Source: Sodalis ligni (GTDB lineage: Bacteria; Pseudomonadota; Gammaproteobacteria; Enterobacterales; Enterobacteriaceae). From it: a DNA stretch of 64,000 nt. The position numbers and the translations under genes were made by a program. Within the stretch, counting starts at the first letter, position 1. Each line of letters starts with the position of its first letter. Below, in pieces: positions 1-8,817 of the stretch. The DNA lies in NCBI RefSeq assembly GCF_016865525.2, contig NZ_CP075169.1:1178337-1242336 (forward strand), written 5' to 3'. A model generated the notes under the pieces. The model worked only from the letters and a program-made list of their open reading frames with translations, did not search any database and was not told the origin of the DNA.

Positions 1-491
1 TACAAATCCGCCAGCCGCCGGCCGGTTTCCTCGTTGCGCGCGACAATGGTGCCGTTGTGGAATCCGGCGTCATGGAACGCGGCGGCCACCGCTTTTGCCA
101 TGCCGCCGCTGCCGCGCAGGACAAAGGACGTCTGCGGATTGATACCATGCTGTTTTATCAACTGCGCAATGGCGATATAGTCGGTGTTATAGGCTTTGAG
201 ATAGCCATCGGTATTCACGATGGTATTGACGGAATCGATGGCTTTTGCCGAAGGATCAAGTTCGTCCAGATAGGGAATGCACGCTTCTTTAAAGGGCATC
301 GACACCGCGCAGCCGCGGATTCCAAGTGCGCGGATCCCGCCGATGGCGGCCGGCAGATCCTGTGTGGTGAAGGCTTTATAGATGTAATTCAGATTGAGCT
401 GTTCATAGAGATAATTATGGAAACGGGTGCCGAAATTACCCGGCCGCGCGGCCAGAGACATGCAAAGCAAAGTATCTTTATTGATATTCAT
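1..491 (-). CDS. Shikimate 5-dehydrogenase-like protein (AroE family), 3' end outside window
   Basis: The reverse strand codes for the first ~163 residues of an AroE-type NAD(P)-dependent dehydrogenase; the rest lies before base 1. The family reduces 3-dehydroshikimate or similar cyclic acids in the cytosol. Seen: an N-terminal substrate domain with FGTRFHNYL, the family's catalytic-lysine loop as SMPFKE (usual NVTxPxK), the paired substrate motif AYNTDY, then the start of a Rossmann fold (LRGSGGMAKA). These spellings resemble the Haemophilus HI0607-type shikimate dehydrogenase-like enzyme (from memory) more than true AroE or YdiB, so a role outside aromatic amino acid synthesis is likely. 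The start at 491 has an AGGA Shine-Dalgarno about 8 bases upstream. Nothing is visible of its operon. Confidence 0.85.
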   Translation of the reverse strand, partial: MNINKDTLLCMSLAARPGNFGTRFHNYLYEQLNLNYIYKAFTTQDLPAAIGGIRALGIRGCAVSMPFKEACIPYLDELDPSAKAIDSVNTIVNTDGYLKAYNTDYIAIAQLIKQHGINPQTSFVLRGSGGMAKAVAAAFHDAGFHNGTIVARNEETGRRLADL

Positions 492-892
492 GGCGGTTAT
501 CCTGTGTCTCTTTTTTTCAAGAATTGTCTGTTATGCCGGCATGTCGCTTAGATACAGCGGTGCCAAGTTGCTGCCCGGCCTGGTTTTATCCTTAACCGGC
601 AGCATATCACATCGCTAATCCTTCAGGCACCGGCCGGCGAGCGATGTAGATTCGCCGTGCGGACTTCTGGCAGAACCGCAAAGCGGTACTACACTTCGAA
701 CATGGTCTGTTACTTCCACCCCGGACTCATACGAAAAGCAACGCCCAATACCTGTTTTAAATTTATGTGCCATCAGCCATTGATCCCAAAGGCGGGTTAA
801 TTATTGCCCGCGCCGGGAGCGATGCCTACATCGGCACGGGTTAAGGCAGCGGAAGTCGGAATTCGTCTAAATGCGCGCAGGAGAAGAATTGG
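492..892. other. Intergenic stretch, no gene supported
   Basis: Divergent spacer between the dehydrogenase-like gene and glgX. Short overlapping frames occur on both strands, but none has a ribosome site together with recognisable protein sequence. The glgX ribosome site AGGAGAAG lies at about 879-886. Confidence 0.5.
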
Positions 893-3187
893 ATGGCCAA
901 GGGATCCTCAAAGAAAAATGAAGTGGTTTTTCCTACCACCACAACCACCATGGCAAGCAAAGTCGATAACCAGGTGGAAATTACTATTGATGACAAAGGG
1001 GTGCGTATCGTCCACCCCAATTCAGATAACGATATTGTCCAGCGGCTGGACGCCGATCGCAAAACCCGCGTCAGGGAAGGCAAGCCGGTGCCCCTTGGCG
1101 CGACCTGGGACGGCCTTGGGGTGAATTTTGCCCTCTTCTCCGCCCATGCCACCAAGGTGGAACTCTGTCTGTTCGACGAGGAAGGCGTTGAATATGACCG
1201 CATCGAACTGCCGGAATATACCGATGAAGTCTGGCACGTCTATTTGCCGGATGCCCGGCCGGGTCTGCTGTATGGTTATCGCGTGCATGGCCCCCATTCC
1301 CCGGAGGAGGGGCATCGCTTCAACCCGGCTAAGCTGCTGCTCGACCCTTATGCCAAGCAGATCCGTGGAGAATTGAAATGGGATGATGCGCTGTTCGGTT
1401 ATGATTTTAACGCCGACGATAAAGACCTGAGCATTGATGAACGGGACAGCGCGCCTTTCATGCCTAAGTGCCGGGTTATCGATCCGGCGTTTTCCTGGCC
1501 GGCGAACGGCAAGAGTTTTATCCCCTGGGAAAAAACCCTGATCTACGAAACCCACGTGCGCGGCTATACCATGCGCCATCCGGCGGTGCCCGAACATCTG
1601 CGCGGCACCTTTTCGGCCCTGAGCGTACCCCAGATCGTGGATTACATTAAGTCTCTCGGCGTTACCGCTATTGAGCTGATGCCGATCCATGCTTTCACCG
1701 ACGATCGCCATTTACAGGAAAAAGGGCTGCACAATTTCTGGGGCTACAATACCCTGTGCTTTTTCGCCCCGCATCCGCAATACATGGCCACGTCGTCGGT
1801 ATATGAATTCAAGCAGATGATAGCCACCCTTCATGCCGCCGGCATCGAAGTGATTCTGGACGTGGTGTATAACCATACCGCCGAAGGGAATGAACTGGGG
1901 CCGACCCTCTCTTTGAAAGGCATCGACAATGCCAGTTATTACCGGCTGTTTCCCGAAGAAAAGCGTTATTACATCAACGATACCGGTACCGGCAATACGC
2001 TGAATTTAAGCCATCCGCGGGTGCTGCAAATGGTCACCGACTCCCTGCGTTACTGGGCAACGGAGATGCAGGTGGATGGCTTTCGCTTCGATCTGGCCAC
2101 CATCCTCGGGCGGGAGATTTACGGCTTTGACGAAGGCTGCGGGTTTCTGGATACCTGCCGCCAGGATCCGGTGCTCAGCCAATGTAAACTGATTGCCGAA
2201 CCTTGGGATTGCGGCCCCGGCGGGTATCAGGTGGGCGGTTTTCCTCCCGGCTGGTCGGAGTGGAACGATCGGTATCGCGATTCGGTGCGCAAATTCTGGC
2301 GCGGCGATGAGGGCCAATTGGCGGAATTCACCACCCGGCTGGCCGGCTCGGCGGATATTTTCAACCACCGCGGACGAAAGCCCCATGCGTCGGTGAATTT
2401 TATCACTGCCCATGACGGTTTTACCCTCAACGATCTGGTTTCCTATGAGAACAAGCATAACGAAGCCAATGGAGAGGATAACCGCGACGGCCATAGCGAT
2501 AATAATTCCGCCAACTATGGTGTCGAGGGGCCCACCGAAGACCCGGCCATCAATGCTTTGCGGCTGAGGCAGATGCGCAATATGCTGGCGAGCCTGATGT
2601 TTTCCCAAGGCACGCCGATGCTGCTGGCGGGGGATGAATTCGCCCGTACCCAGCAGGGCAATAATAACGGTTATTGCCAGGACGATGATATCTCCTGGGT
2701 GGATTGGAATATCACCGATAAAGGTGAATCGCTGATTCTCTTTACCTATCGGCTTATCGCGTTGCGGGATCGGTTCCCGATTTTGCATCGGGGACGTTTC
2801 CTCACCGGGCAGCGCAATGAAAAACTGGACATCAAGGATGTGACCTGGTTCCAGCCCAATGGCGAGGAGATGACCGAGGAGTCATGGGGTGATGCCCAGC
2901 TGAAAAGTATCGGTATGCTGCTGGACGGTCGTTCACAGCCCACCGGCCTGCTGCGGGTCGGCTCCCTCAGTACCGTTTTGCTGCTGTTCAGCGCTTCCCA
3001 TGAGGATGTGGTGTATACCTTGCCGGAAGTGGCCCACGGTTACGGTTGGCGGCATATCTTTGATACGTTCCAGCCGGACGATATCAATGAGCACAGCTTC
3101 GGCTTCGGCCATAAATATACTTGTCCCTCCAGGACCGTGGCGCTGTTTGAGCTGGTGAATACCAAGACCACCATGGTGCGGGGATGA
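893..3187 (+). CDS. glgX: Glycogen debranching enzyme GlgX/TreX (GH13 isoamylase-type)
   Basis: 764-residue glycoside hydrolase of the isoamylase subfamily, which hydrolyses alpha-1,6 branches of glycogen or limit dextrins in the cytosol. An N-terminal CBM48/isoamylase domain (about residues 65-180) precedes the catalytic barrel. The three catalytic acids are in place: D400 in DGFRFDLA, E436 in EPWD and D508 in TAHDGFT. It is longer than E. coli GlgX (657 aa), partly from a ~60-residue polar N-terminal extension (KKNEV, PTTTTTM). The start at 893 follows AGGAGAAGAAT. No other glg or mal genes are nearby, so it appears to stand alone; other glycogen genes, if any, are elsewhere. Confidence 0.95.
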   Translation: MAKGSSKKNEVVFPTTTTTMASKVDNQVEITIDDKGVRIVHPNSDNDIVQRLDADRKTRVREGKPVPLGATWDGLGVNFALFSAHATKVELCLFDEEGVEYDRIELPEYTDEVWHVYLPDARPGLLYGYRVHGPHSPEEGHRFNPAKLLLDPYAKQIRGELKWDDALFGYDFNADDKDLSIDERDSAPFMPKCRVIDPAFSWPANGKSFIPWEKTLIYETHVRGYTMRHPAVPEHLRGTFSALSVPQIVDYIKSLGVTAIELMPIHAFTDDRHLQEKGLHNFWGYNTLCFFAPHPQYMATSSVYEFKQMIATLHAAGIEVILDVVYNHTAEGNELGPTLSLKGIDNASYYRLFPEEKRYYINDTGTGNTLNLSHPRVLQMVTDSLRYWATEMQVDGFRFDLATILGREIYGFDEGCGFLDTCRQDPVLSQCKLIAEPWDCGPGGYQVGGFPPGWSEWNDRYRDSVRKFWRGDEGQLAEFTTRLAGSADIFNHRGRKPHASVNFITAHDGFTLNDLVSYENKHNEANGEDNRDGHSDNNSANYGVEGPTEDPAINALRLRQMRNMLASLMFSQGTPMLLAGDEFARTQQGNNNGYCQDDDISWVDWNITDKGESLILFTYRLIALRDRFPILHRGRFLTGQRNEKLDIKDVTWFQPNGEEMTEESWGDAQLKSIGMLLDGRSQPTGLLRVGSLSTVLLLFSASHEDVVYTLPEVAHGYGWRHIFDTFQPDDINEHSFGFGHKYTCPSRTVALFELVNTKTTMVRG

Positions 3188-3205
3188 GGGCCGGTAGGAC
3201 GGCGT

Positions 3206-3375
3206 GCTCCTTTACACGTCGGCTGCACGTCTGGCGATAGCGGGCATACCGTGCCATGTGGCGCTCGGTCGGGCGGGAAAACCACGCCCGATTCCACCAC
3301 ATCGGCACGCTCACCCTTTAACAGGTCCGTTGCACGCTCGGCGATCGCGGGTCTGGTTCGCCATGGGCCGACGCT
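3206..3375. repeat. Tandem intergenic repeat, locus 1 (two ~106-bp units)
   Basis: Two imperfect units follow glgX. Each begins with CCTTTA (3209 and 3315) followed by an ACACGT/ACAGGT-type segment, then GGCGAT-GCGGG and, less well conserved, CCATG. The same unit type recurs at 58182-58330, where CCTTTA boxes are 102 bp apart. The conserved core in the best copies reads GATAGCGGGC, then ACCGTG and GGCGCTC. It looks like a dispersed noncoding repeat family rather than decayed coding sequence. Confidence 0.55.
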
Positions 3376-3928
3376 ACTCACAGGCAGACTGGCGAAGGGC
3401 CAGATATTCATCTTGAAAGATACACATCCGGATGGTGTTGCGGTATTCGCCGTTAACGAAAAATTCCTTGATCAATACCCCCTCCACTTTGAATCCCAGC
3501 TTGCTGTAGATGTGGATGGCCTTTTCATTCTCCTGGTCAACAATGAGGTAGAGTTTATGCAGGTTTAGCACCAGGAACCCATATTCCATGGCCAGCCGGG
3601 CGGCGATGCCGGCATAGCCATGCCCCTGATGCGTCGGATCGATCAAAATCTGGAATTCGGCGCGGCGATGGATATGGTTGATTTCCACCAGTTCCACCAG
3701 ACCGATTTTGATGCCTTCCTTGTCGATGATAAAACGCCGCTCGCTTTGATCGTGAATATGCTTGTCGTAGAGGTCGTTCAGTTCCACAAATGCTTCATAG
3801 GGTTCCTCGAACCAGTAACGCATTACGCTTTCATTATTATCCAGCTGATGGACGAAATAAAGATCCTCGCGTTCCAACGGGCGTAATTTTATATTGTAGG
3901 TGTTAGAGAGTTTATTTTCTACGATCAT
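3374..3928 (-). CDS. speG: Spermidine N1-acetyltransferase SpeG
   Basis: 184-residue GNAT-fold acetyltransferase that transfers acetyl from acetyl-CoA to spermidine or spermine in the cytosol, detoxifying excess polyamine. The N-terminal run KLRPLERED, followed by the HQLDNN and [12 protein letters not shown] segments, is essentially E. coli SpeG. The acetyl-CoA loop is QGHGYAG and the late GNAT strand is seen in [13 protein letters not shown]. It lies 57 bp downstream of emrE on the same strand, so the two could share a transcript. Its end runs into the repeat at 3206-3375. Family assignment is firm. Confidence 0.96.
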   Translation of the reverse strand: MIVENKLSNTYNIKLRPLEREDLYFVHQLDNNESVMRYWFEEPYEAFVELNDLYDKHIHDQSERRFIIDKEGIKIGLVELVEINHIHRRAEFQILIDPTHQGHGYAGIAARLAMEYGFLVLNLHKLYLIVDQENEKAIHIYSKLGFKVEGVLIKEFFVNGEYRNTIRMCIFQDEYLALRQSACE

Positions 3929-3985
3929 AATTTATATATTAATAATAAAATAATAATGATTTTAATCGGGCCGGGGCGCTGCGTT

Positions 3986-4321
3986 TTAATGCTCCGCCGC
4001 GGTGGATGTCAGGTTAATAACTAATACTCCGGTGATAATAAGCGCCATGCCGAGTATAGCGTAAAGATCCAGCTTTTGATCGAAGAACAGATAGCCGGCA
4101 ATGGCCACGAAAACGATGCCTAAGCCTGCCCAGAGCGCGTAGGCTATGCCCACCGGGATGGATTTGAGTACTAATGATAATAATAAAAAGGAAGTAATAT
4201 AGCCGGCAATCACCAGAATGGAGGGATAGAGTTTCGTAAAACCCGCCGAGGCTTTAAGTGAAGTGGTAGCAATAACTTCGGATAAAATAGCGATCAGGAG
4301 ATATAAATACGTCATAGGCAT
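3986..4321 (-). CDS. emrE: Small multidrug resistance efflux protein (EmrE-like)
   Basis: 111-residue SMR-family antiporter that exports cationic drugs and quaternary ammonium compounds in exchange for protons, acting as an inner-membrane dimer. Four hydrophobic helices are clear. The single membrane glutamate needed for proton and drug binding is present in ILSEVIATT (E15 from the first Met; E13 if the second Met, which has MTYLYLL, is used, compared with E14 in EmrE). GIAYALWAGLG matches the signature around Trp63 and DLYAILGM the fourth helix. Gene order with speG suggests stress and polyamine export, since some SMR proteins move polyamines, but that is inference. SugE-type guanidinium exporters are the alternative; the GIAYALWAG loop favours EmrE. 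Confidence 0.88.
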   Translation of the reverse strand: MPMTYLYLLIAILSEVIATTSLKASAGFTKLYPSILVIAGYITSFLLLSLVLKSIPVGIAYALWAGLGIVFVAIAGYLFFDQKLDLYAILGMALIITGVLVINLTSTAAEH

Positions 4322-4706
4322 TAATCATTTTCTCTAACAAAGGCTGCCAATATTACCACGTTAATATGGAATGTGAAATTGACAATTTACCGCTGTTTTT
4401 AATATTCGGCAGGATGATTATTATTCTATAAAGAATTTGACGATTTATACCGCCGGCCTATTGATTCAGCCATATCGGCGTTTCCGGCCGGACCCCGCTG
4501 TGTTGGGGGGGCCGGCAGTGCGCACGGCGGCAGGGTTCCTCCGGGGGCAGGAGATTCCTTAAAATGGGAAGAAAACGGAGCTTGATGGAAATCATTTGCA
4601 TCGTGCCGTGGCCGCCCGGGGAAAATGTGTAACAAGGTTCAAAAGCTTGGGACGGCTCACGGATCGACAATAAAACCGTCCCGGGGCTCATCCTCCGTTC
4701 ATTTAT
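4322..4706. other. Divergent spacer between emrE and the chemoreceptor gene
   Basis: AT-rich on the emrE side and GC-rich near 4490-4560. No coding region is supported. It should hold the emrE promoter on the reverse strand and the upstream half of the chemoreceptor promoter. Confidence 0.5.
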
Positions 4707-4714
4707 GCCGATAA
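4707..4714 (+). promoter_or_regulatory. FliA (sigma-28) type -10 element for the chemoreceptor gene
   Basis: GCCGATAA is an exact match to the sigma-28 -10 consensus, 33 bases before the chosen ATG at 4747. The corresponding -35 position (TAAA consensus, 15 bases upstream) is weak here. Chemoreceptor genes are typical FliA targets, which supports the call. Confidence 0.5.
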
Positions 4715-4746
4715 ACCTTTACCCCTCTTCAAGGACGGTTTTGGTT

Positions 4747-6303
4747 ATGAAAAAATTAGTACATTTACCTTTTTTGGTTCAAATGATAAGTGGTTTTGCA
4801 GTCGTTATTTTTATGATGCTTTGTTTGGGCGGAGTATCGTTGTACCACCTTAGCAATACCAATGCCCATATAGACGACTATCGCAACAACTGGCTGCCCG
4901 GCGTGCGCTACACCCTGGAGATGCGCGAAAATCTGGCGGAGCTGCGGTTGCAGCAGATACAGTATATCTCCTCGGCGACGGAGAGCGACCGCGAGGGGCA
5001 TCGGGTAGAGCTCATGCAGGCGGTGGCCAACTATCGTCGTGCTCAGGATCATTATATTGCGTTGCACAGTCCGTTAAGCTCCACCCCGTTATTCAGCCAG
5101 ATCATCGCCAATTTTGATCAGTTCAGCCAGGCGAATGATGAGGTGGTGAAAGCCATGAGCGCCGGCGATGTGACGTCGGCCATCCAAATCAGCGGTGATA
5201 ATTCCCGCAAATACCGCACTCAGCTGATGATTGATCTGGCCACCATGGTGGATCGGGAAATCAGCGGCAGCAACAAGGCCGCCGACGAATCAAGCCAGGG
5301 GTATTTTATCGCCAAAACTTCTCTGCTGGGCCTGGGGCTGTTCGCCCTGGTGATTTCCGGCCTGCTGGCGACGGTCATCGCCCGAAATCTGTGGCGGCAG
5401 CTGGGCGGCGAGCCGGCTTATGCCACGGCCATTATGCGTAAAATCGCCGAGGGCGACCTGACCACGGGCATCCAGGTGAGGGCGAAGGACAGCGGCAGTT
5501 TGCTGGCGGCGCTGAATACCATGAGCCAGCAGTTGCGCGATACCATTAACGGTATCATCCGCGGCAGCGAATCCATTTCGGTGGCCTCGGGCCAGATTGC
5601 GCAGGGAAATACCGATCTTTCCCAGCGTACCGAAGAACAGGCGTCTTCGTTGATCCAGACGTCGGCCAATATGCAGCAGCTGACGCAAACCGTGCATCAG
5701 AACGCCGATAATGCCAAAGAGGCCAGCGAGCTTGCCACGGTAACGTCGCGTACCGCTTCCCAAGGCGGTAAGATCGTTGCCGAAATGCTGACCCAGATGC
5801 GCGATATTTCGCAAAGCTCGAAAAAAATCGTTAATATCATTTCTGTCATTGAAGGTATCGCCTTCCAAACCAACCTGCTGGCGCTTAACGCGGCGGTGGA
5901 AGCGGCCAGGGCCGGTACCCAGGGCAAGGGTTTCGCGGTGGTGGCCAGCGAAGTCAGGACCCTGGCGCAAAAGAGCGCCGACGCGGCCAAAGAGATTAAA
6001 TCCTTGATTGAAGGCACGGTGGAGAAAATCACCGCCGGCTCCGACCGCGCCGATCATGCCAGTAAAGCGATGACGGAAGTGGTGGATTCGGTGGATAAAG
6101 TGGCCGCCATTATCCGTGAGATCGCCAATGCCAGCAGCGAGCAGCATTTGGGCATCCAGGAAGTGGGGCAGGCGGTTGCGCAGATGGATCAGGTGACCCA
6201 GCAAAATGCGGCGCTGGTTGAAGAGGCCGCCGCCGCAGCCCGGTCGCTTACCGAACAAGGAGAGGAATTGCGTAAAACCGTCAGCTTTTTCCAGACCGCC
6301 TGA
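4747..6303 (+). CDS. Methyl-accepting chemotaxis protein (Tar/Tsr type)
   Basis: 518-residue transmembrane chemoreceptor that senses a periplasmic ligand and controls CheA through CheW. TM1 spans about residues 8-32, a four-helix ligand domain about 33-190, TM2 about 195-215, HAMP about 215-270, and the cytoplasmic coiled coil runs to the end. The signalling tip is intact: FQTNLLALNAAVEAARAG followed by GKGFAVVASEVRTLAQ. No C-terminal NWETF-type pentapeptide is present, so CheR/CheB tethering would depend on other receptors. The start at 4747 is preferred over an upstream in-frame ATG at 4705 because it follows AAGGACGG and because the FliA-type -10 lies between them. Ligand unknown. Confidence 0.93.
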   Translation: MKKLVHLPFLVQMISGFAVVIFMMLCLGGVSLYHLSNTNAHIDDYRNNWLPGVRYTLEMRENLAELRLQQIQYISSATESDREGHRVELMQAVANYRRAQDHYIALHSPLSSTPLFSQIIANFDQFSQANDEVVKAMSAGDVTSAIQISGDNSRKYRTQLMIDLATMVDREISGSNKAADESSQGYFIAKTSLLGLGLFALVISGLLATVIARNLWRQLGGEPAYATAIMRKIAEGDLTTGIQVRAKDSGSLLAALNTMSQQLRDTINGIIRGSESISVASGQIAQGNTDLSQRTEEQASSLIQTSANMQQLTQTVHQNADNAKEASELATVTSRTASQGGKIVAEMLTQMRDISQSSKKIVNIISVIEGIAFQTNLLALNAAVEAARAGTQGKGFAVVASEVRTLAQKSADAAKEIKSLIEGTVEKITAGSDRADHASKAMTEVVDSVDKVAAIIREIANASSEQHLGIQEVGQAVAQMDQVTQQNAALVEEAAAAARSLTEQGEELRKTVSFFQTA

Positions 6304-6345
6304 TTGGCGGTCCGGCCAAGCAGAGGTAATCATAAGGACAGCGGT

Positions 6346-7005
6346 ATGCCGGTAGAGCATTATCCCTATGTATCACAGTGGTCCGCGCCGGGACTGAATC
6401 AGCGAATACTGGCCGGCGCCGATCCCTGCGGGGATCCGGATTGGCGGGAACAGTCCGGCTTTAGCGATGCCCAGGAGTACCGCTTCTGGTCCTGGCGAAT
6501 CTGCGGTATCGCCTGTTTTCAATCGCTATTGCTATACCGGCGCCGGCACGGGGCGACGCCGAACCCGTCCCTCTGCTCGCGTTATGCCATCTGGCGCCAT
6601 GCCATGGCGGCAAAAGCCTATATTCCGCAGCCGGACGGCTCGGTTAAGGGGTTGATTTATGCCCCTTTTGTGGCGATGATCGTACGCCTGTACGGCATTT
6701 CGGCCCGGGTGGATACCGCCATCAGCCGGGAGAGCCTGGCGGACTGCCTGTCAAGGGGGATGCCGGTAATGGCGTCGGTTTCGCCTAAGATCCGCCATGC
6801 CGACGGATACAATAGCGATCCCGGCGCAAACGGCGGCCATTTGGTGTTGTGCTACGGGCTGGAGGGGGATCGGGTGTGGTTCAATAATCCCTCGGCCACC
6901 GAGACGGCCCCTTACCACTCTTCACTGCCGCTGGACGCGTTTTTTTCCTGGTGCGCCGGCCGGGGCGTGGTGTTTGACGCGGCGTCCTGCCCCGCTTCGA
7001 CCTAA
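6346..7005 (+). CDS. C39-like cysteine peptidase family protein
   Basis: 219-residue protein with a C39/papain-like arrangement: WRICGIACF (likely nucleophile Cys in the family CG.A motif), NGGHLVLCYG (likely catalytic His) and VWFNNPS (likely Asn/Asp). Peptidase_C39_2 proteins cleave peptides or cross-links; the substrate is unknown here. No signal peptide and no ABC transporter domain are seen, unlike bacteriocin-export C39 peptidases. It starts 42 bases after the chemoreceptor gene behind AAGGA, so it is probably co-transcribed with it, which is an unusual pairing. The family call is moderate because it rests on three short motifs in the correct order and spacing. Confidence 0.6.
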   Translation: MPVEHYPYVSQWSAPGLNQRILAGADPCGDPDWREQSGFSDAQEYRFWSWRICGIACFQSLLLYRRRHGATPNPSLCSRYAIWRHAMAAKAYIPQPDGSVKGLIYAPFVAMIVRLYGISARVDTAISRESLADCLSRGMPVMASVSPKIRHADGYNSDPGANGGHLVLCYGLEGDRVWFNNPSATETAPYHSSLPLDAFFSWCAGRGVVFDAASCPAST

Positions 7006-7101
7006 GGTTAATCCTCTCGCGCCGTCAGGTATTGGTACCGGCGGCGGCAACCACGGGGATAGCCGTGCCGGCGCCTCCGGCAACGTCTCATTCATCAAGC
7101 C

Positions 7102-8610
7102 CTAACGGCCGGAAGCCGGTTTTCGTTTTACCGGCTGCGGTTTGCGCGAGACCGATTCCCCCGCGTTGGCGGGCAATCGCAGCAGATCCACCAGGCCGAT
7201 AAGCGACATCAGGGTAATCAGCACAAACGCCAGCCGATAGCTGATGCCAGGCAAATCCCCCATACCCAAGAGCGGCGCCGCTTTCTCTCCGATCCGCACG
7301 CCGATGGCGCCGATGGTGATGCCCATGCCGATGGAGAGCTGCACCGCCGTACTGAACAGGGTATTGGCATAACTCATGTCGCTCTGCGGGATATCGGCGA
7401 AGGCCAGGGTGCTGATGCCGGTAAATTGCATCGATCGGCAGAGGCCGCCGTAAAACAGTACGCTAAGAATGACCCAGCTCGGCGTCGTCGGCGTCAGAAA
7501 GGCGCAGGCCAGCAGCGACAGCGCCCCAAGGGTGCCGTTTACCAGCAGGACCTTGCGGAAACCGAAGTGCCGGATAAGCGGCGTGGTGGCGGGTTTCATC
7601 GCCAGGTTGCCGGCAAACACCGCCAGCACCAGGGAACCGGCATGGAACGCGTCCATGCCGAATCCCACCTGGAACATGATGGGCAGTAAAAACGGCACCG
7701 CGCCGATGGCCATGCGAAATAACGAACCGCCGCCGAGAGTCACCCTGAAGGTCAATACCTTAATGGAATTCAACCGGATCATCGGGTTTTCGGCCCGCTG
7801 CAAATGGCGCAGGGTCAAAAACAGGGCCAGCAGGCCCACCAGCAGATACAGCAGCATGTAAGGCCAGGGGGCATCTTGCCGGCCGGTCAGTTCCAGTCCG
7901 TAGACCAGGCTGAGCATCGCGATGCCGCTGGTGACAAAACCAATCAGGTCAAACGGCGGCCGTACCGTGCGGGGCGGGTTGGGAATAAGCTTCCAGGCGG
8001 CAAAGATGGCCACTATTCCCAGGGGCAGGTTGATAAAAAAGATCCAGCGCCAGCTTGAGTAGTCGGTAATAAACCCCCCCAGGGGCGGCCCCAGGATCGG
8101 CGCCACCAGCGCCGGCCAGGTTAACGTGGCGATAGCTTTGATCAACTGCGGTTTAGGCGTGCTTCTGAGCACCGCCAGGCGCCCCACCGGCACCATTAAT
8201 GCGCCGCCGGCCCCTTGCAGGATGCGCATCAGGACAAATTGCGGCACGTTTTGCGTCAGGCCGCACAGCACCGACGACAGGGTAAAAATGGCCAGCGCGA
8301 CGGTAAAGACCTGCCGGGAGCCGAAGCGATCGGCGATCCAGCCGCTGGCGGGGATCAATACCGCCAGCGTCAGCAGATAGGCGCTCATGCCGATATTCAG
8401 ATCCACCGCGGAAACGCCGAAGGTCACGCCCATTTGCGGTAATGCGGTAGCGATGACCGTGCCGTCGATATACTCCATAAAAAACGCGCCGGCTACCAGC
8501 AGCGCCATGCCCGATATCCCGCCGGAAGACACCTGTTCAGGCGGGTTATCCGCTGTGTCGGCGTCCCTAATCTCCGTCAACGCGGAAGTCGGTTGTTTCT
8601 CATTCGCCAT
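7102..8610 (-). CDS. DHA2-family MFS multidrug exporter (EmrB/MdtD-like)
   Basis: 502-residue inner-membrane drug:proton antiporter with about 14 hydrophobic segments. Family signatures: FMEYIDGTVIATALPQM (TM1 motif D1), GWIADRFGSRQ (motif A loop), RILQGAGGALMVPVGR (motif B), and GPPLGG with WRWIFFINLPLG. The MVPVGR and inner segments resemble MdtD (YegB) from E. coli. The first ~33 residues are polar and precede the first helix. No membrane-fusion partner (EmrA-like) is adjacent. An inverted repeat CGGTAT-N4-ATACCG at 8651-8666, just upstream of the start, could be an operator. Confidence 0.9.
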   Translation of the reverse strand: MANEKQPTSALTEIRDADTADNPPEQVSSGGISGMALLVAGAFFMEYIDGTVIATALPQMGVTFGVSAVDLNIGMSAYLLTLAVLIPASGWIADRFGSRQVFTVALAIFTLSSVLCGLTQNVPQFVLMRILQGAGGALMVPVGRLAVLRSTPKPQLIKAIATLTWPALVAPILGPPLGGFITDYSSWRWIFFINLPLGIVAIFAAWKLIPNPPRTVRPPFDLIGFVTSGIAMLSLVYGLELTGRQDAPWPYMLLYLLVGLLALFLTLRHLQRAENPMIRLNSIKVLTFRVTLGGGSLFRMAIGAVPFLLPIMFQVGFGMDAFHAGSLVLAVFAGNLAMKPATTPLIRHFGFRKVLLVNGTLGALSLLACAFLTPTTPSWVILSVLFYGGLCRSMQFTGISTLAFADIPQSDMSYANTLFSTAVQLSIGMGITIGAIGVRIGEKAAPLLGMGDLPGISYRLAFVLITLMSLIGLVDLLRLPANAGESVSRKPQPVKRKPASGR

Positions 8611-8650
8611 TGCCTGCTCAAATCCTTAAAACACGTTTTTACCTACCCGT

Positions 8651-8666
8651 CGGTATCAGAATACCG
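8651..8666. promoter_or_regulatory. Inverted repeat upstream of the MFS exporter gene
   Basis: CGGTAT, four bases, ATACCG: a perfect 6-bp inverted repeat about 41 bases before the exporter start. It may be a binding site for a local drug-responsive repressor, none of which is encoded alongside. Short palindromes also occur by chance. Confidence 0.3.
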
Positions 8667-8817
8667 GCAAACCTGACCCGCTTCGCGCGGGGTATGGATA
8701 TTACTTTACCTCCGGGGAATAATTTGTCATACAAAAAAATGAGTGATTATACCAGTGAGCATAAAGAGGTAGGACCGGCAACAACCGTGCCGGTGTTTTC
8801 GGGCGAAAGGAGAAAGG

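Noticed and set aside
57..551. 164-codon open frame on the forward strand
   Set aside because: Antisense to the AroE-like gene, no ribosome site, no family pattern.
1022..1711. 229-codon reverse frame inside glgX
   Set aside because: Shadow of a high-GC coding region; the forward strand holds all catalytic motifs.
5290..6360. 356-codon reverse frame under the chemoreceptor gene
   Set aside because: Long only because of codon bias on the other strand; composition (His/Gly/Arg-rich) is typical of antisense shadows.
7040..7075. CACGG-N6-CCGTG hairpin after the C39-like gene as a terminator
   Set aside because: No T-run on either strand near the stem.
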